Assembly: GCA_927797885.1 (NCBI GenBank)
Contig: OV696605.1
Location: 2,269,157 to 2,333,156, forward strand
Reading direction: 5' to 3'
Origin: Gloeomargaritales cyanobacterium VI4D9
Lineage (GTDB): Bacteria; Cyanobacteriota; Cyanobacteriia; Gloeomargaritales; Gloeomargaritaceae
Length of the DNA stretch: 64,000 nt
The position numbers and the translations under genes are program-made. Positions 8,476-17,546 of this stretch are shown here, piece after piece (the first letter of the stretch is position 1; each line of letters opens with the position of its first letter). Under the pieces are notes generated by a model that was given only the letters and a program-made list of their open reading frames with translations, had not been told where the DNA came from and did not search any database.

Positions 8476-9863
8476 TGAGTTATAGAAGAATTGTAAATAA
8501 GAAGAATAGACTGGTTAACAGTAAGTCAAGATTTCACTCATTGTCTGACAATAAATTATTTAATGATTTTTTATCCAGATGTCAAATGATAGTAACAGGG
8601 GTTGGTAAATATGATTTTTTCGTAAACTGTCAAGTCCTCGAAAATCTTGAAGTTGATATACAAGATATGCATTCATATTCCGACTTGGAAGCTTTTGAAC
8701 GCTTGCTCAAGACCATTCTTTTCATCACCCACCATCCCTGTCTCTTTGATCCTGAAAAAGGTAGCCTCAAAACCCTAGTAGATGCCATGATCCAAGCAGG
8801 TGAGTTTCACTATGATTGCTCAGCCAGCATTCGCAAAGACATCGAAAAAGTCCTGAAACCCTATGGCTTGATGCCCTCTCATCCCATGAAAAAAGGTTAT
8901 TACTTAGGCACTGCTATCCTTTCCCGATCAGAATTGCTCCAGGTTTTTCAACTACTTCAAGCCCAGGCGACCAGCCTAACTGATCCCGCATCTTTATCCG
9001 TGTATGAAACCTTCAAACAGCGATTGGAATACAGCAAAATCACCACATCAGATATTTATCCTGTGCGGGCTATTGCCAATCGCACAATCATAGATCACAG
9101 CCTATTACCCAGTAGTTCAATTGCCCATACGCCCCAATTGATTGAAGAAGCCATCCTTGCTGGTCAACTCCTAGAATTTCGCCATCTTCAGGGAGCCGCC
9201 CGTTATCCAAATCAGGCAGAACTGGTTTTTTTTAAGGCATGGCCGCTACAGTTAGTTTTTCATAATATCGCTTGGTATCTGGGTTATGAATTAGCTGAAG
9301 GTGCATTCCAGGGACTTTTATGTTTTGAGCGATTAGACCGGCTGTTTTTAGGACAAAAACAAACGCAAACACGGGATATGAAAATCCAACAAATATCCTT
9401 AGCAAAATTACAGAAACTTTATCAAGCAAGTAGTAGTATTTATTTAGGACGGGATGCACAGTTACAAAGGCAATATTTAAGTGCTAAAAGTGGTCAACGT
9501 CGCCATCTCGAAATCACCCTAGAGCTTTGGTTTAGTGATTACATTTTTCAATTTGTTAGCGAGGGCACCAATCGTTTTCCCCAAAACAAAATGCAGATGT
9601 CTCCTAAACTGAACGGAATAATTCCTAATAAAAAAGAACGGATGTTTAGCCTACCGAAAACGGGAGACCCCTGCTTTCCTAATCGTTTCCGGGTGCAACT
9701 CCCATGTTGGAGTGTGGATGATATTGACCTACAGCGATGGATTTTGACCTATGGTAATGATGTTACAGTCTATTTATCAATTAGAGGATACAAAAAGCCT
9801 CCATCATTCTCAAGGTTAAGAATAATTGACTCACGGCAAGTGGGGTTCAACTGTATCCCATAA
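8472..9863 (+). CDS. WYL-domain regulator with MITE-derived C-terminus
   Basis: 463 residues. An N-terminal winged-helix-like part (SASIRKDIEKVLKPYGL, then KKGYYLGTAILSRSELL) is followed by a WYL domain (FHNIAWYLGYELAEG and FERLDRLFLGQ). WYL proteins are ligand-sensing transcription regulators common in defence islands and CRISPR loci. The last 32 residues, from VYLSIRGYKKPP on, lie inside a family-2 MITE inserted at 9766-9878, so the natural C-terminus has been replaced. Start overlaps the HEPN gene stop by four bases. Confidence 0.75.
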   Translation: MMSYRRIVNKKNRLVNSKSRFHSLSDNKLFNDFLSRCQMIVTGVGKYDFFVNCQVLENLEVDIQDMHSYSDLEAFERLLKTILFITHHPCLFDPEKGSLKTLVDAMIQAGEFHYDCSASIRKDIEKVLKPYGLMPSHPMKKGYYLGTAILSRSELLQVFQLLQAQATSLTDPASLSVYETFKQRLEYSKITTSDIYPVRAIANRTIIDHSLLPSSSIAHTPQLIEEAILAGQLLEFRHLQGAARYPNQAELVFFKAWPLQLVFHNIAWYLGYELAEGAFQGLLCFERLDRLFLGQKQTQTRDMKIQQISLAKLQKLYQASSSIYLGRDAQLQRQYLSAKSGQRRHLEITLELWFSDYIFQFVSEGTNRFPQNKMQMSPKLNGIIPNKKERMFSLPKTGDPCFPNRFRVQLPCWSVDDIDLQRWILTYGNDVTVYLSIRGYKKPPSFSRLRIIDSRQVGFNCIP

Positions 9864-9878
9864 GCACTTAAAAGACTG
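9766..9878. mobile_element. MITE family 2 (IS630-like ends) inside the WYL gene
   Basis: 113 bp flanked by TA on both sides (9764-9765 and 9879-9880). The ends CAGTCTATTTATC and, reversed, CAGTCTTTTAAGT match those of the IS630 element at 14421-16581. Same length as the copies at 17432 and 21638. It supplies the last residues and stop codon of the WYL gene. Confidence 0.8.
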
Positions 9879-9888
9879 TATTTCAGGG

Positions 9889-9943
9889 CAGGAGTTGTAA
9901 GTAAATGTGAATGCCGCAAACTTGTTTGAAATTACTATACTGT
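9889..9943. mobile_element. MITE family 4, partial copy
   Basis: Read on the minus strand it starts TATAGTAATTTCAAACAAG and matches the first half of 32764-32880. The second half is absent. It lies eleven bases after the family-2 MITE, so the end of the WYL gene has been hit twice. Confidence 0.5.
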
Positions 9944-9998
9944 TCTAATTTCTAATAGGATGGCTATGGAACAATCAATAAGCGGAAGAGCCATTCGA

Positions 9999-11408
9999 TT
10001 ACCCCAACTGTTTGATTTCATTGAGTAATTGGGCAATTACTTCCCGGGCACTTCCAAATAACATGGCGGTGCGTTCTTTGTAGAACAATTCATTTTCTAC
10101 CCCCGCATAACCCCGGCTCATGCCCCGTTTAATCACCACTGTCCGTTGGGCTTTATCCACTTCTAAGATAGGCATTCCGTAAATGGGACTATTTTTATCA
10201 TGGCGTGCCGCCGGATTTACCACATCATTGGCACCCACCACCAACGCCACATCCGTGCGCTCAAATTCCGGGTTGATTGCCTCCATATCGTACAACTGGG
10301 TGTAGGGCACGTTCGCCTCCGCCAGCAGGACATTCATGTGCCCCGGCATCCGCCCTGCCACCGGATGAATCGCATATTTGACCGATACCCCCCGCTGTTC
10401 CAGGGCATCCGCCAATTCCCGTAACGTATGTTGCGCCTGCGCCACCGCCATGCCATACCCCGGCACAATCACCACCGACCGGGCATAGGCAAGCATCATC
10501 GCCGTTTCCTCCTCGTCCGTGCGCCGAATCGTCCCTGCCACCGTTGCGCCCGTCCCGGCAGTACCGCCCTGGGTCGCCGTGAATGCCCCAAATAACACAT
10601 TACTCAGGGAACGGTTCATCGCCTTACACATGATCTGGGTCAAAATCAGCCCGGATGCCCCCACCAACGCCCCGGACACCACCAGCGCATCATTCAGCAG
10701 GATAAACCCGGTCGCCGCCGCCGCCAAACCCGAAAACGAGTTCAACAGGGAAATCACCACCGGCATATCCGCCCCCCCAATCGGCAGGACAAACAGCACC
10801 CCAAAGATTAACGAAAGCACCAACACCGCCGCAAAAGCCGGTAGATTCAGGGGGGAAAGCAGTAAAACCCCACTCGCCGCCAGGGTACCCGCCGCCAACC
10901 CCGCCGTCAGCCAGCGTTGCAGGGGCAAAATCACCGGATTCCCCGTCACCCAGCCCTGCAATTTCCCGAAGGCGAGCAAACTCCCCGTAAACGTCACGCC
11001 ACCAATCAACACCCCCAACAGGGTGGAAATTAATGCCGATGTTGCCAGAGGCGTACCGGACAACGTACTGCGCCAAAATTCCCCCCCGGCGATCAACACC
11101 GAAGCCGCCCCGCCCAAACCATTCAACAAACCCACCATCTGCGGCATGGCGGTCATCTCCACCCGGTACGCCATCCACGCCCCCACCACTGAGCCAATCA
11201 CCAAACCCAGGAGAACTTGACCGTAATTCAAGACCTGCTGTTGTAATAACGTTCCTACCACAGCCAACAGCATCCCCACCGCCGCCCAGACATTTCCCAT
11301 GCGAGCCGTAGCAGGGGAACCCAATTTTTTAATGCCAATGATAAATAGGGAAATGGCAACCAAATAGGTGAGTTCAATGCCGGTGGGGAGAAAGCTCGCT
11401 AAATTCAT
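9999..11408 (-). CDS. pntB: NAD(P) transhydrogenase beta subunit
   Basis: Integral membrane and NADP(H)-binding subunit of the proton-translocating transhydrogenase, 469 residues (family norm about 460-480). About nine membrane helices fill residues 8-265; the C-terminal dIII domain contains VVIVPGYGMAVAQAQHTLRE and the GANDVVNPAA block that contacts NADP. It couples hydride transfer between NADH and NADP+ to the proton gradient, probably in the thylakoid or plasma membrane. It follows pntA2 by 70 bp. The NAD-binding pntA1 gene is not in this window. Confidence 0.95.
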   Translation of the reverse strand: MNLASFLPTGIELTYLVAISLFIIGIKKLGSPATARMGNVWAAVGMLLAVVGTLLQQQVLNYGQVLLGLVIGSVVGAWMAYRVEMTAMPQMVGLLNGLGGAASVLIAGGEFWRSTLSGTPLATSALISTLLGVLIGGVTFTGSLLAFGKLQGWVTGNPVILPLQRWLTAGLAAGTLAASGVLLLSPLNLPAFAAVLVLSLIFGVLFVLPIGGADMPVVISLLNSFSGLAAAATGFILLNDALVVSGALVGASGLILTQIMCKAMNRSLSNVLFGAFTATQGGTAGTGATVAGTIRRTDEEETAMMLAYARSVVIVPGYGMAVAQAQHTLRELADALEQRGVSVKYAIHPVAGRMPGHMNVLLAEANVPYTQLYDMEAINPEFERTDVALVVGANDVVNPAARHDKNSPIYGMPILEVDKAQRTVVIKRGMSRGYAGVENELFYKERTAMLFGSAREVIAQLLNEIKQLG

Positions 11409-11478
11409 CGGGGTTGGCTCCTGAATCCGTAGGGGTGGAACAGTTTTTTAAGGGATTATTAGTGATTATTTTAAGTAA

Positions 11479-11757
11479 CTATTTTTTGAACATTTGCAAC
11501 ATCCGGTCGGTGACCAAAAAACCACCCACCACATTCACCATCGCCAGGGCAATCGCCGTAATTCCCAGAACTTCACTAAGGGTATCCTGGGCAGTTCCAG
11601 CCAGCAAAATGGCTCCCACCACCGCAATTCCTGAAATGGCATTGGAACCAGACATTAAAGGTGTGTGCAAGGTCGGGGGTACTTTATTAATCACCTCAAA
11701 TCCGGCAAAGGAAGCCAGCACAAACACAAATAGGGCGGAGATCAAGGCAGTGTTCAT
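11479..11757 (-). CDS. pntA2: NAD(P) transhydrogenase alpha subunit, part 2
   Basis: 92-residue membrane subunit equal to the dIIa domain of PntA, with three hydrophobic helices (about 3-20, 37-56, 61-82) and the conserved VPPTLHTPLMSGSNAISGI loop at 25-43. In organisms with split alpha subunits it bridges the soluble PntA1 and PntB. Upstream of pntB in the same direction. The gene before it is def, not pntA1, so pntA1 must lie elsewhere. Confidence 0.92.
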   Translation of the reverse strand: MNTALISALFVFVLASFAGFEVINKVPPTLHTPLMSGSNAISGIAVVGAILLAGTAQDTLSEVLGITAIALAMVNVVGGFLVTDRMLQMFKK

Positions 11758-11839
11758 AAATTGCGAATTTCCATAGATTAAAATTCAATAATCGCACAGG
11801 AAATTCTTGCCATGACCAAACCATAGAAATTCTTTGGGA

Positions 11840-12379
11840 TCATGGGGAGCAATTGCCCATACATTGACCCAGAATTTCCGTCCGGTATGCCGCTTCACTG
11901 AGCAATCGTTGCGGTTGCCGCTCGACAAACAGGGTTCCCTGGAGATGGTCGTACTCATGTTGAATGATGCGAGCCACAAAATCCTCAAATTCCTGGGTCA
12001 CCACCTCCCCCTGGACATTCACATACTGCACCCGCACCCAGGGCGACCGGGCGACCAAACCCCGTTGGTTGGGCACACTCAGGCATCCTTCCCAGTCCCA
12101 GACGGGTTCCCCAGCCATTGCCACAAGTTCCGGGTTGATCATCACCAGAGGTTGCATCAGCGGTGCATGGGGATAACGGGGATTGGGACGGGAAGCCACC
12201 ACCAGCATTTGTAATGACACACCGATTTGGGGAGCCGCCAAACCCACGCCATTGGCTTCCTGACATATCCGCACCAAATCCCCCATAAGTCGCTGAACAG
12301 TGGGGTCAGCCAAATCCTCAACAGACTGCGCTGGGTGGTGGAGGGTGGGATGCCCCAGATGGAGAATGGTGTGCGTCAT
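11840..12379 (-). CDS. def: peptide deformylase
   Basis: 179-residue metallo-hydrolase that removes the N-formyl group from nascent proteins. All three family motifs are present: GVGLAAPQIG at 44-53, EGCLS at 97-101 (Cys99 metal ligand) and the HEYDH metal/catalytic motif at 141-145. Length and motifs indicate a functional bacterial enzyme. It is transcribed in the same direction as pntA2 but separated by about 80 bp, and is divergent from ho1. Confidence 0.95.
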   Translation of the reverse strand: MTHTILHLGHPTLHHPAQSVEDLADPTVQRLMGDLVRICQEANGVGLAAPQIGVSLQMLVVASRPNPRYPHAPLMQPLVMINPELVAMAGEPVWDWEGCLSVPNQRGLVARSPWVRVQYVNVQGEVVTQEFEDFVARIIQHEYDHLQGTLFVERQPQRLLSEAAYRTEILGQCMGNCSP

Positions 12380-12501
12380 AATGCTTAACGATTTTTAATA
12401 GTATTGGGGGAGTCCAGGCTTTATTTTTAATTAATGGGGGAGAACGAAGGCACGTATCCACGCTTTGGTTCCTGTTCACATTATCATAACGGATTCTTAA
12501 C

Positions 12502-13218
12502 ATGAGTAGTCAATTGGCATTAGCACTGCGGGAAGGCACCAAAAAAGCCCACACGATGGCGGAAAACGTCGGTTTTGTCCGCTGTTTCCTGAAAGGGGTG
12601 GTCGAAAAGCAGTCGTACCGCAAATTGGTGGCGAATTTCTATTTCGTCTATGGGGCGTTGGAAGCGGCGATGGCACAGCACCGGGAACACCCGGTTGTTG
12701 GTCCATTGTATTTCCCGGAATTGGTGCGTCAACCGGCTCTGGAGCGGGATTTAGCCTTTTACTACGGTGCCCAATGGCGGGAGGAAATTCGGCTTTCCCC
12801 AGCCGGTCAGACCTATGTGCATCGCATTGAGGAATTGGCACGCACCCAGCCGGAATTGTTGGTGGCGCACGCCTACACCCGCTACTTGGGGGATTTATCG
12901 GGCGGACAAATTCTCAAAAAAATTGCCCAAAACGCCATGAATTTGGGGGACGAAGGGGTGGCTTTTTACCGCTTTGAGCAAATTCCCGACGAAAAAGCCT
13001 TCAAAGCGCAATACCGGCAGATTTTGGATACCTTGCCTGTGGATGCGGCTACCGTCCAAGCGATTGTGCAGGAAGCCAACGCCGCCTTTGGCTTGAATAT
13101 GAAAATGTTCAAGGAACTGGAGGGGAATCTGATCAAAGCCATCGGGGTCATGCTGTACAACTCCATCGTGCGGGGGCGGCAAAGAGGCAGTACGGAACTG
13201 GCACCCGCCACCGAATAA
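12502..13218 (+). CDS. ho1: heme oxygenase (HO-1)
   Basis: 238 residues. It cleaves heme to biliverdin IXalpha, CO and Fe2+ with ferredoxin as electron donor; biliverdin feeds phycobilin synthesis. The proximal-ligand His17 is in EGTKKAHTMAEN, and RYLGDLSGGQILKKIAQ is the distal-helix signature with conserved glycines. The start is preceded by ATTCTTAAC. It is 28 bp upstream of the DUF39 gene. Confidence 0.95.
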   Translation: MSSQLALALREGTKKAHTMAENVGFVRCFLKGVVEKQSYRKLVANFYFVYGALEAAMAQHREHPVVGPLYFPELVRQPALERDLAFYYGAQWREEIRLSPAGQTYVHRIEELARTQPELLVAHAYTRYLGDLSGGQILKKIAQNAMNLGDEGVAFYRFEQIPDEKAFKAQYRQILDTLPVDAATVQAIVQEANAAFGLNMKMFKELEGNLIKAIGVMLYNSIVRGRQRGSTELAPATE

Positions 13219-13246
13219 TTGCCACTCATCCCCCATTATTCCTGCC

Positions 13247-14404
13247 ATGACCCTGCGTACCTGGGCGGAGATCAACGCCAAAATCCAGGCAAAACAAGCA
13301 GTGGTGTGGACGGCGGCGGCACTCAAAGCCCGGGTCAAGGAATGGGGGGTTGCCCGCTGTGCCCGTACAGTGGATGTGATCACCACGGGAACCTTCGAGC
13401 CGATGGAGGCTTCCGGGGCGGTGCTGAATCTAGGGCAGACCGACCCGCCGATTAAACTGCGCCAATGTTGGTTGGATGGGGTACCATGCTACACCGGGTT
13501 TGGGGCGGTGGATGTGGTGATTGGGGCGTCCCAACTGGGAGAAGACGAGGGAGTGGAACGGGGGGGCGGTCATGTGATTGCCGATTTGATTGCCGGGCAG
13601 ACGGTTTCCCTCAAGGCGGTGGGGCAAAGCACCGATTGTTATCCCCGCCCCACCTTAGAAACCCGGATCAGCAAAGATACAATTAACCAATTTTATCTGT
13701 ACAATCCCCGTAATTTGTACCAAAATTTTATCGTCGGGGTGAACGGGGGGGATCGGACGCTTTACACCTATCTGGGACCCCTCCTGCCGCAATTGGGAAA
13801 TGCGGTGTATGCCTGCACGGGTGCCCTTTCCCCCCTGTTGAACGACCCGGACTTGCGGTGTGTGGGAATTGGCACCAAGGTATTCCTGGGGGGCGGGGTG
13901 GGGTACATCGCCTGGGAAGGGACGCAACATTTCCCTTTGCAAAAACGGCTCCCGAATCGGGTGCCCATTGGACCAGCGGCGACGGTGGCATTGATTGGGG
14001 ATGCCCAACAGATGCAATCCCGGTGGGTGCGGGGCTGTTTTTTCAAACACTACGGTTCCTCCTTGTACCTGGGGGTGGGGGTACCCTTCCCGGTGCTGGA
14101 TGAGCAGGTGATCGTTGCCTGTGCCGTACAAGATGAAGAGATTGTCGTGCCGGTGATGGATTTTGCCATTCCCCGCCGAGTGCGTCCCAGCTTTGGACTG
14201 GTGAGTTATGCCCAACTCAAATCCGGGCGGATTACGATTAATGGCACCCAAGTTCGTACTGCTCCCCTCGCCAGCATTTCCTGGTCAATGGAGGTGGCGG
14301 AAATTCTCAAATCCTGGATCGAGCGGGGGGAATTTACCTTGAATGAACCAATTGCGCCCCTGCCGATGGATCGGGCATTTTTGTCCCAGGACGGTCTGGA
14401 GTAA
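13247..14404 (+). CDS. homocysteine biosynthesis family protein (DUF39/HcyBio)
   Basis: 385 residues with the family's N-terminal layout: TWAEINAKI, TFEPMEASGAVLNLGQTDPPIKL, and later GVGIGTKVFLGG-type glycine-rich segments (here CVGIGTKVFLGGGVGYIAWEG). In methanogens DUF39 proteins take part in making homocysteine from aspartate semialdehyde and sulfide; in cyanobacteria the role is inferred only from the family. It closely follows ho1 and may be co-transcribed. Its stop lies 16 bp before an IS630 end. Confidence 0.8.
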   Translation: MTLRTWAEINAKIQAKQAVVWTAAALKARVKEWGVARCARTVDVITTGTFEPMEASGAVLNLGQTDPPIKLRQCWLDGVPCYTGFGAVDVVIGASQLGEDEGVERGGGHVIADLIAGQTVSLKAVGQSTDCYPRPTLETRISKDTINQFYLYNPRNLYQNFIVGVNGGDRTLYTYLGPLLPQLGNAVYACTGALSPLLNDPDLRCVGIGTKVFLGGGVGYIAWEGTQHFPLQKRLPNRVPIGPAATVALIGDAQQMQSRWVRGCFFKHYGSSLYLGVGVPFPVLDEQVIVACAVQDEEIVVPVMDFAIPRRVRPSFGLVSYAQLKSGRITINGTQVRTAPLASISWSMEVAEILKSWIERGEFTLNEPIAPLPMDRAFLSQDGLE

Positions 14405-14625
14405 CCCTATACTAGAGTTACAGTCTTTTCTTTTATTATGGGGTACAGTAGCAACATGTGGCAAACCAATTTGCAAAAGAAGAAGGATTAATTAATAACA
14501 CAGATGCTTGGATAATTGACTGTATATCCTTTACTGGTGAATCATGAAACTGTCGAATAAAATTCTTTAGGACTGACCACATCATTTCCATTGGATTAAA
14601 TTCTGGTGAATCCACAGGGAGAACC

Positions 14626-15733
14626 CACAAGTGTTGAATCCTGCAATAAAACTTTACATATTTAGGCGTGGGACGACCCGATTGAGCCAATGGACAAAAT
14701 TCCACTCCTGCCGTATTAAGATTTGTATATATCGGAACTTATCTGCCAATTTACTTCCGTACATCCGTGGAACTTTTAACAGTTGCAATATCAAGTAAAC
14801 TATTAAAATTACATAAATTTGAATGGTAATTCCATTCAAATTTTTACTCATCATTTTATCGAGCTTTAAGTTCATCTTTAGAAATTTCCATAGTACCTCT
14901 ATCGCCCAGCGTTGTCTATAGGCTTCCCCTATCTCTTCATTACTCATTACATCCTCAGGAATATTGGTAGCTAAATAATAGTCTACTTTCTGTTGAACAT
15001 TGCCAAAACAAACTACTCTCGCCTTACCTCGTTCTGTGGTGATATGATAGTTTTCATCCCATTTCCAATTCGACTTAATACGGATAATAAAAAGGGCATC
15101 ATTTTCGATAAATTGTTCAAATACTTTGTGACTGCAAAACCCTCTATCCCCGACTGCGACTCCATTTTCCGGTAGCATTTTCACAATATCTTCACCAAAA
15201 TTAATCTCATGTGCCTGTCCAGGACTAACAATTAAATGACCAGTAGATTTCGTATCTTGATTCAAAGTGGTTATTAACTTTACTTGGCGATAGCCTTGGA
15301 GCCAAAATAACTTACTCATCAGCGGTATTACGGTAGCATCAAAAGGACATAAAACCAACCTCTTTTCAGGATGAGCTTCCTCAATATAATGCAATAATTT
15401 ATGATAAAGATGCATAAAAATTTGTGGGTCTCTTGTCTTGTTCGCCTTAGAAAACGTGGATAAGTCAACCTTAATGCCCGCATGATTTAATTGGTAAAAT
15501 AAGTCCCGTAAACTGTTGATTCCTTTGTCTAAAATGCCAGCAAACCAGATTGAACAAAATAAGCGAGAATTTAGAACTGGATAATCATTAGTTGGCAGGT
15601 CTTTGAGTAAAAATTTGACAATCCCGGGAAAAGAATTGAATTTCATAGTTGTTTCATGTTTTGGTTTATATGAATTAGAATACCATATTTTGACCCCTCT
15701 TTTTCTGCCTTTACCTACCTTTCAACACTTCTG
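14626..15733 (-). mobile_element. IS4-family insertion sequence nested in IS630
   Basis: 1108 bp, with 13 bp inverted ends (CACAAGTGTTGAA, and CAGAAGTGTTGAA from the other side) and a perfect 9 bp target duplication GGGAGAACC at 14617-14625 and 15734-15742. It contains one intact transposase frame. These ends also bound the 175 bp family-3 MITEs. Confidence 0.92.
14654..15646 (-). CDS. IS4-family transposase
   Basis: 330 residues, apparently intact. DDE-type segments: CPFDATVIPLMS (first Asp), GVAVGDRGFCSHKVFEQF (second Asp), and the Y-2R-3E-6K signature as EEIGEAYRQRWAIEVLWKFLK (catalytic Glu), which defines IS4. It fills the element at 14626-15733. It could in principle mobilise the 175 bp elements with the same ends. 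Confidence 0.9.
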   Translation of the reverse strand: MKFNSFPGIVKFLLKDLPTNDYPVLNSRLFCSIWFAGILDKGINSLRDLFYQLNHAGIKVDLSTFSKANKTRDPQIFMHLYHKLLHYIEEAHPEKRLVLCPFDATVIPLMSKLFWLQGYRQVKLITTLNQDTKSTGHLIVSPGQAHEINFGEDIVKMLPENGVAVGDRGFCSHKVFEQFIENDALFIIRIKSNWKWDENYHITTERGKARVVCFGNVQQKVDYYLATNIPEDVMSNEEIGEAYRQRWAIEVLWKFLKMNLKLDKMMSKNLNGITIQIYVILIVYLILQLLKVPRMYGSKLADKFRYIQILIRQEWNFVHWLNRVVPRLNM

Positions 15734-16685
15734 GGGAGAACCAATAAACGAGCACCAGTCTGGCTAATCGTCTGTTGTACTTCTATGGCTTTATGACTAT
15801 TCAAGTTGTCCATAATTACCACCTTCTTTTCATTTAATTTTGGGCATAATTCTGTTTTCACAAATTCTAAAAAATCCTGTTTCTTCATTGAGCCTTTGAT
15901 GATTTTATGACAAACAATACCATCCACAGATATAGCACCAATTAACGTGTATTTCTGACCCCTGTTTTTCTGGCGATAACTATAAACTTTTTCCCCTTGT
16001 AAACTCCATGCAACTTTCCTCGCCCTCCCAGACTCCTGTTTCATCTAAAGCAACTATATCTTCGGCTGGAACGCTTCCAATCTTATGCCAGTATCCTAAG
16101 CGTTCTGCACAACTTCACTCTTGACTTTTTCACTACGGAATGTCTTTTTTTTAGAGTGATTTTATGCTTTTTCAAGAAAGAATGCAATGTGCTAATACTC
16201 ACTTCCTAGCCTTTCTCCAATTATCTCGAGATATTGCCACAAACACTTATCTGGATACTCTTCAACAATGCCTAAAATCTCAACTTGATTTTGTTCTAAA
16301 ATTCCAACTCGCTATGCCTCCGGCACGGCACCGCCTAACGTCCCTACTTTCTTAGGTGTTAAGTCTTGAGTCTGTTGATACTGTTGTACGAGGCGATGTA
16401 CTGTCCTTTTAGTTACCAATGGCTTCGCCACGCTTCGCTATAAACCACTTAGCTACTTCCCGGATTGTTCTCCCGCTTGGTATGCAACTACGATTTTTTG
16501 CCGTAAATCTAAGGAATGTGTAGGCATCTCTTTGTGCTCATTGTTTCTATGGCTTGTATCCTACAATAGCACAAAAGACTGTATGTCTGTAATGCTTTAG
16601 TTAATTAGTATAACTCACTCATTCAATTATTCTAAATCCAATTAGAATTGCTATAGTCTCATTCTAATTCAAAAGGGCTATAAAA

Positions 16686-17276
16686 CTAGGCGTGGGTAGA
16701 AAGCTGGCGTGGACGCTGTGGACATCCTGCCATAATCCGTTGAATAGCAAGAATTGTTTGCCGTTCACATTTTTGTTGAATGGATAGTGGAATGAGGTTG
16801 AGAATTTTCTCCCGGTTATATCCAGCAACAAAAGCCGCATACTGCACAATTAAATTGGGGTAACATAACACCAATCCGTATTGTAAATCTTCAGGAATTT
16901 CTGGAAAGTAATGATGCCAACGAAAGTCATCAACCGTCAGCCATGCCGTAACAGCGACTGGCAAGATCACCTCTAGAATATCTCGCTCCATCAATACATA
17001 CACTAACGGACGGCCATCCGAGGCATAGGTTACGGTACTATTAACTTTCTTTGTTTCTAAATCAATCCAATTCGCCCCCAAAGTCAATAAACGAAAATAA
17101 GCAGTCATAAAGTCAGTTTGCGCTGGATACTGACACCACCAGTTCTGGCGAGTGATAGGGAAAAAATTAGTCGAAGTACCCAAAAACCAACCTGCCTGAT
17201 TAGAGAAAATCTTCTGCCGAAAGGTATCCCGTAGCCCTATGGGAGCAAAATTCTCGATAGTAGTACGCTTGGTCAT
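16686..17276 (-). CDS. hypothetical protein, 196 residues
   Basis: Soluble frame with rather many Trp and Phe residues (NWWCQYPAQTDFMTAYFRLL, DDFRWHHYFPEIPEDLQYGL) and a basic C-terminus. No signal peptide, membrane segment or motif I recognise. It stands alone between an IS630 element and a MITE, and its AT content is higher than the core genes, so it may be accessory. The start ATG 17276 follows no strong ribosome site. Confidence 0.55.
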   Translation of the reverse strand: MTKRTTIENFAPIGLRDTFRQKIFSNQAGWFLGTSTNFFPITRQNWWCQYPAQTDFMTAYFRLLTLGANWIDLETKKVNSTVTYASDGRPLVYVLMERDILEVILPVAVTAWLTVDDFRWHHYFPEIPEDLQYGLVLCYPNLIVQYAAFVAGYNREKILNLIPLSIQQKCERQTILAIQRIMAGCPQRPRQLSTHA

Positions 17277-17431
17277 TTAACCTCATACAACCCAACGATT
17301 ATCATACTAAAGCTAATTCATCCAATTGGGTCTAGTGGTGATGCGAACGACGAAATTAGGTATAAATAAGAGCCATCGCCTGGCTGATTTCGGTCAACTT
17401 TGCCACCAGTTGAGGCGGCTGTACCACCTTA

Positions 17432-17544
17432 CAGTCTTTTGAGTGGTTATGGGATACAATTGAACCCCACTTGCTGTAGGTCAATCATGCTAAGCCTTTA
17501 GGATAATCGAGGCTTTTTGTATCCTTTAATTGATAAATAGACTG
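17432..17544. mobile_element. MITE family 2 (copy 2)
   Basis: 113 bp with CAGTCTTTTGAGT at one end and CAGTCTATTTATC (complement) at the other, flanked by TA at 17430-17431 and 17545-17546. It abuts a transposase remnant whose first half is missing. Confidence 0.8.
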
Positions 17545-17546
17545 TA

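Larger units (their letters stand above)
14436..16527 (-). pseudogene. IS630 transposase, disrupted
   Basis: Reading from ATG 16527: MPTHSLDLRQKIVVAYQAGE, then a one-base frameshift to TIREVAKWF. The catalytic core is open at 15715-16044 (GAISVDGIVCHKI, VVIMDNLNSHKA, ending at LLVLP). After the IS4-family insertion it resumes as SPEFNPMEMMWSVLKNF in 14436-14640, which carries the last catalytic acid region. Frameshifts plus the insertion show it cannot make transposase. Confidence 0.8.
14421..16581 (-). mobile_element. IS630-family element, interrupted and inactive
   Basis: Bounded by CAGTCTTTTC and its complement CAAAAGACTG, with TA on each side (14419-14420 and 16582-16583), as expected for IS630. 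The total is 2161 bp, but removal of the nested IS4-family element (1108 bp plus one 9 bp duplication) leaves about 1044 bp, a normal IS630 size. The same ends are found on the 113 bp family-2 MITEs. Confidence 0.85.

Noticed and set aside
10519..11220. Plus-strand 233-residue frame over pntB
   Set aside because: Antisense shadow of the GC-rich pntB gene; composition is Pro/Ala/Thr-rich and has no ribosome site.
9999..12379. pntA1 gene expected beside pntA2
   Set aside because: No frame with the PntA NAD-binding domain exists between pntA2 and ho1; it must be elsewhere.
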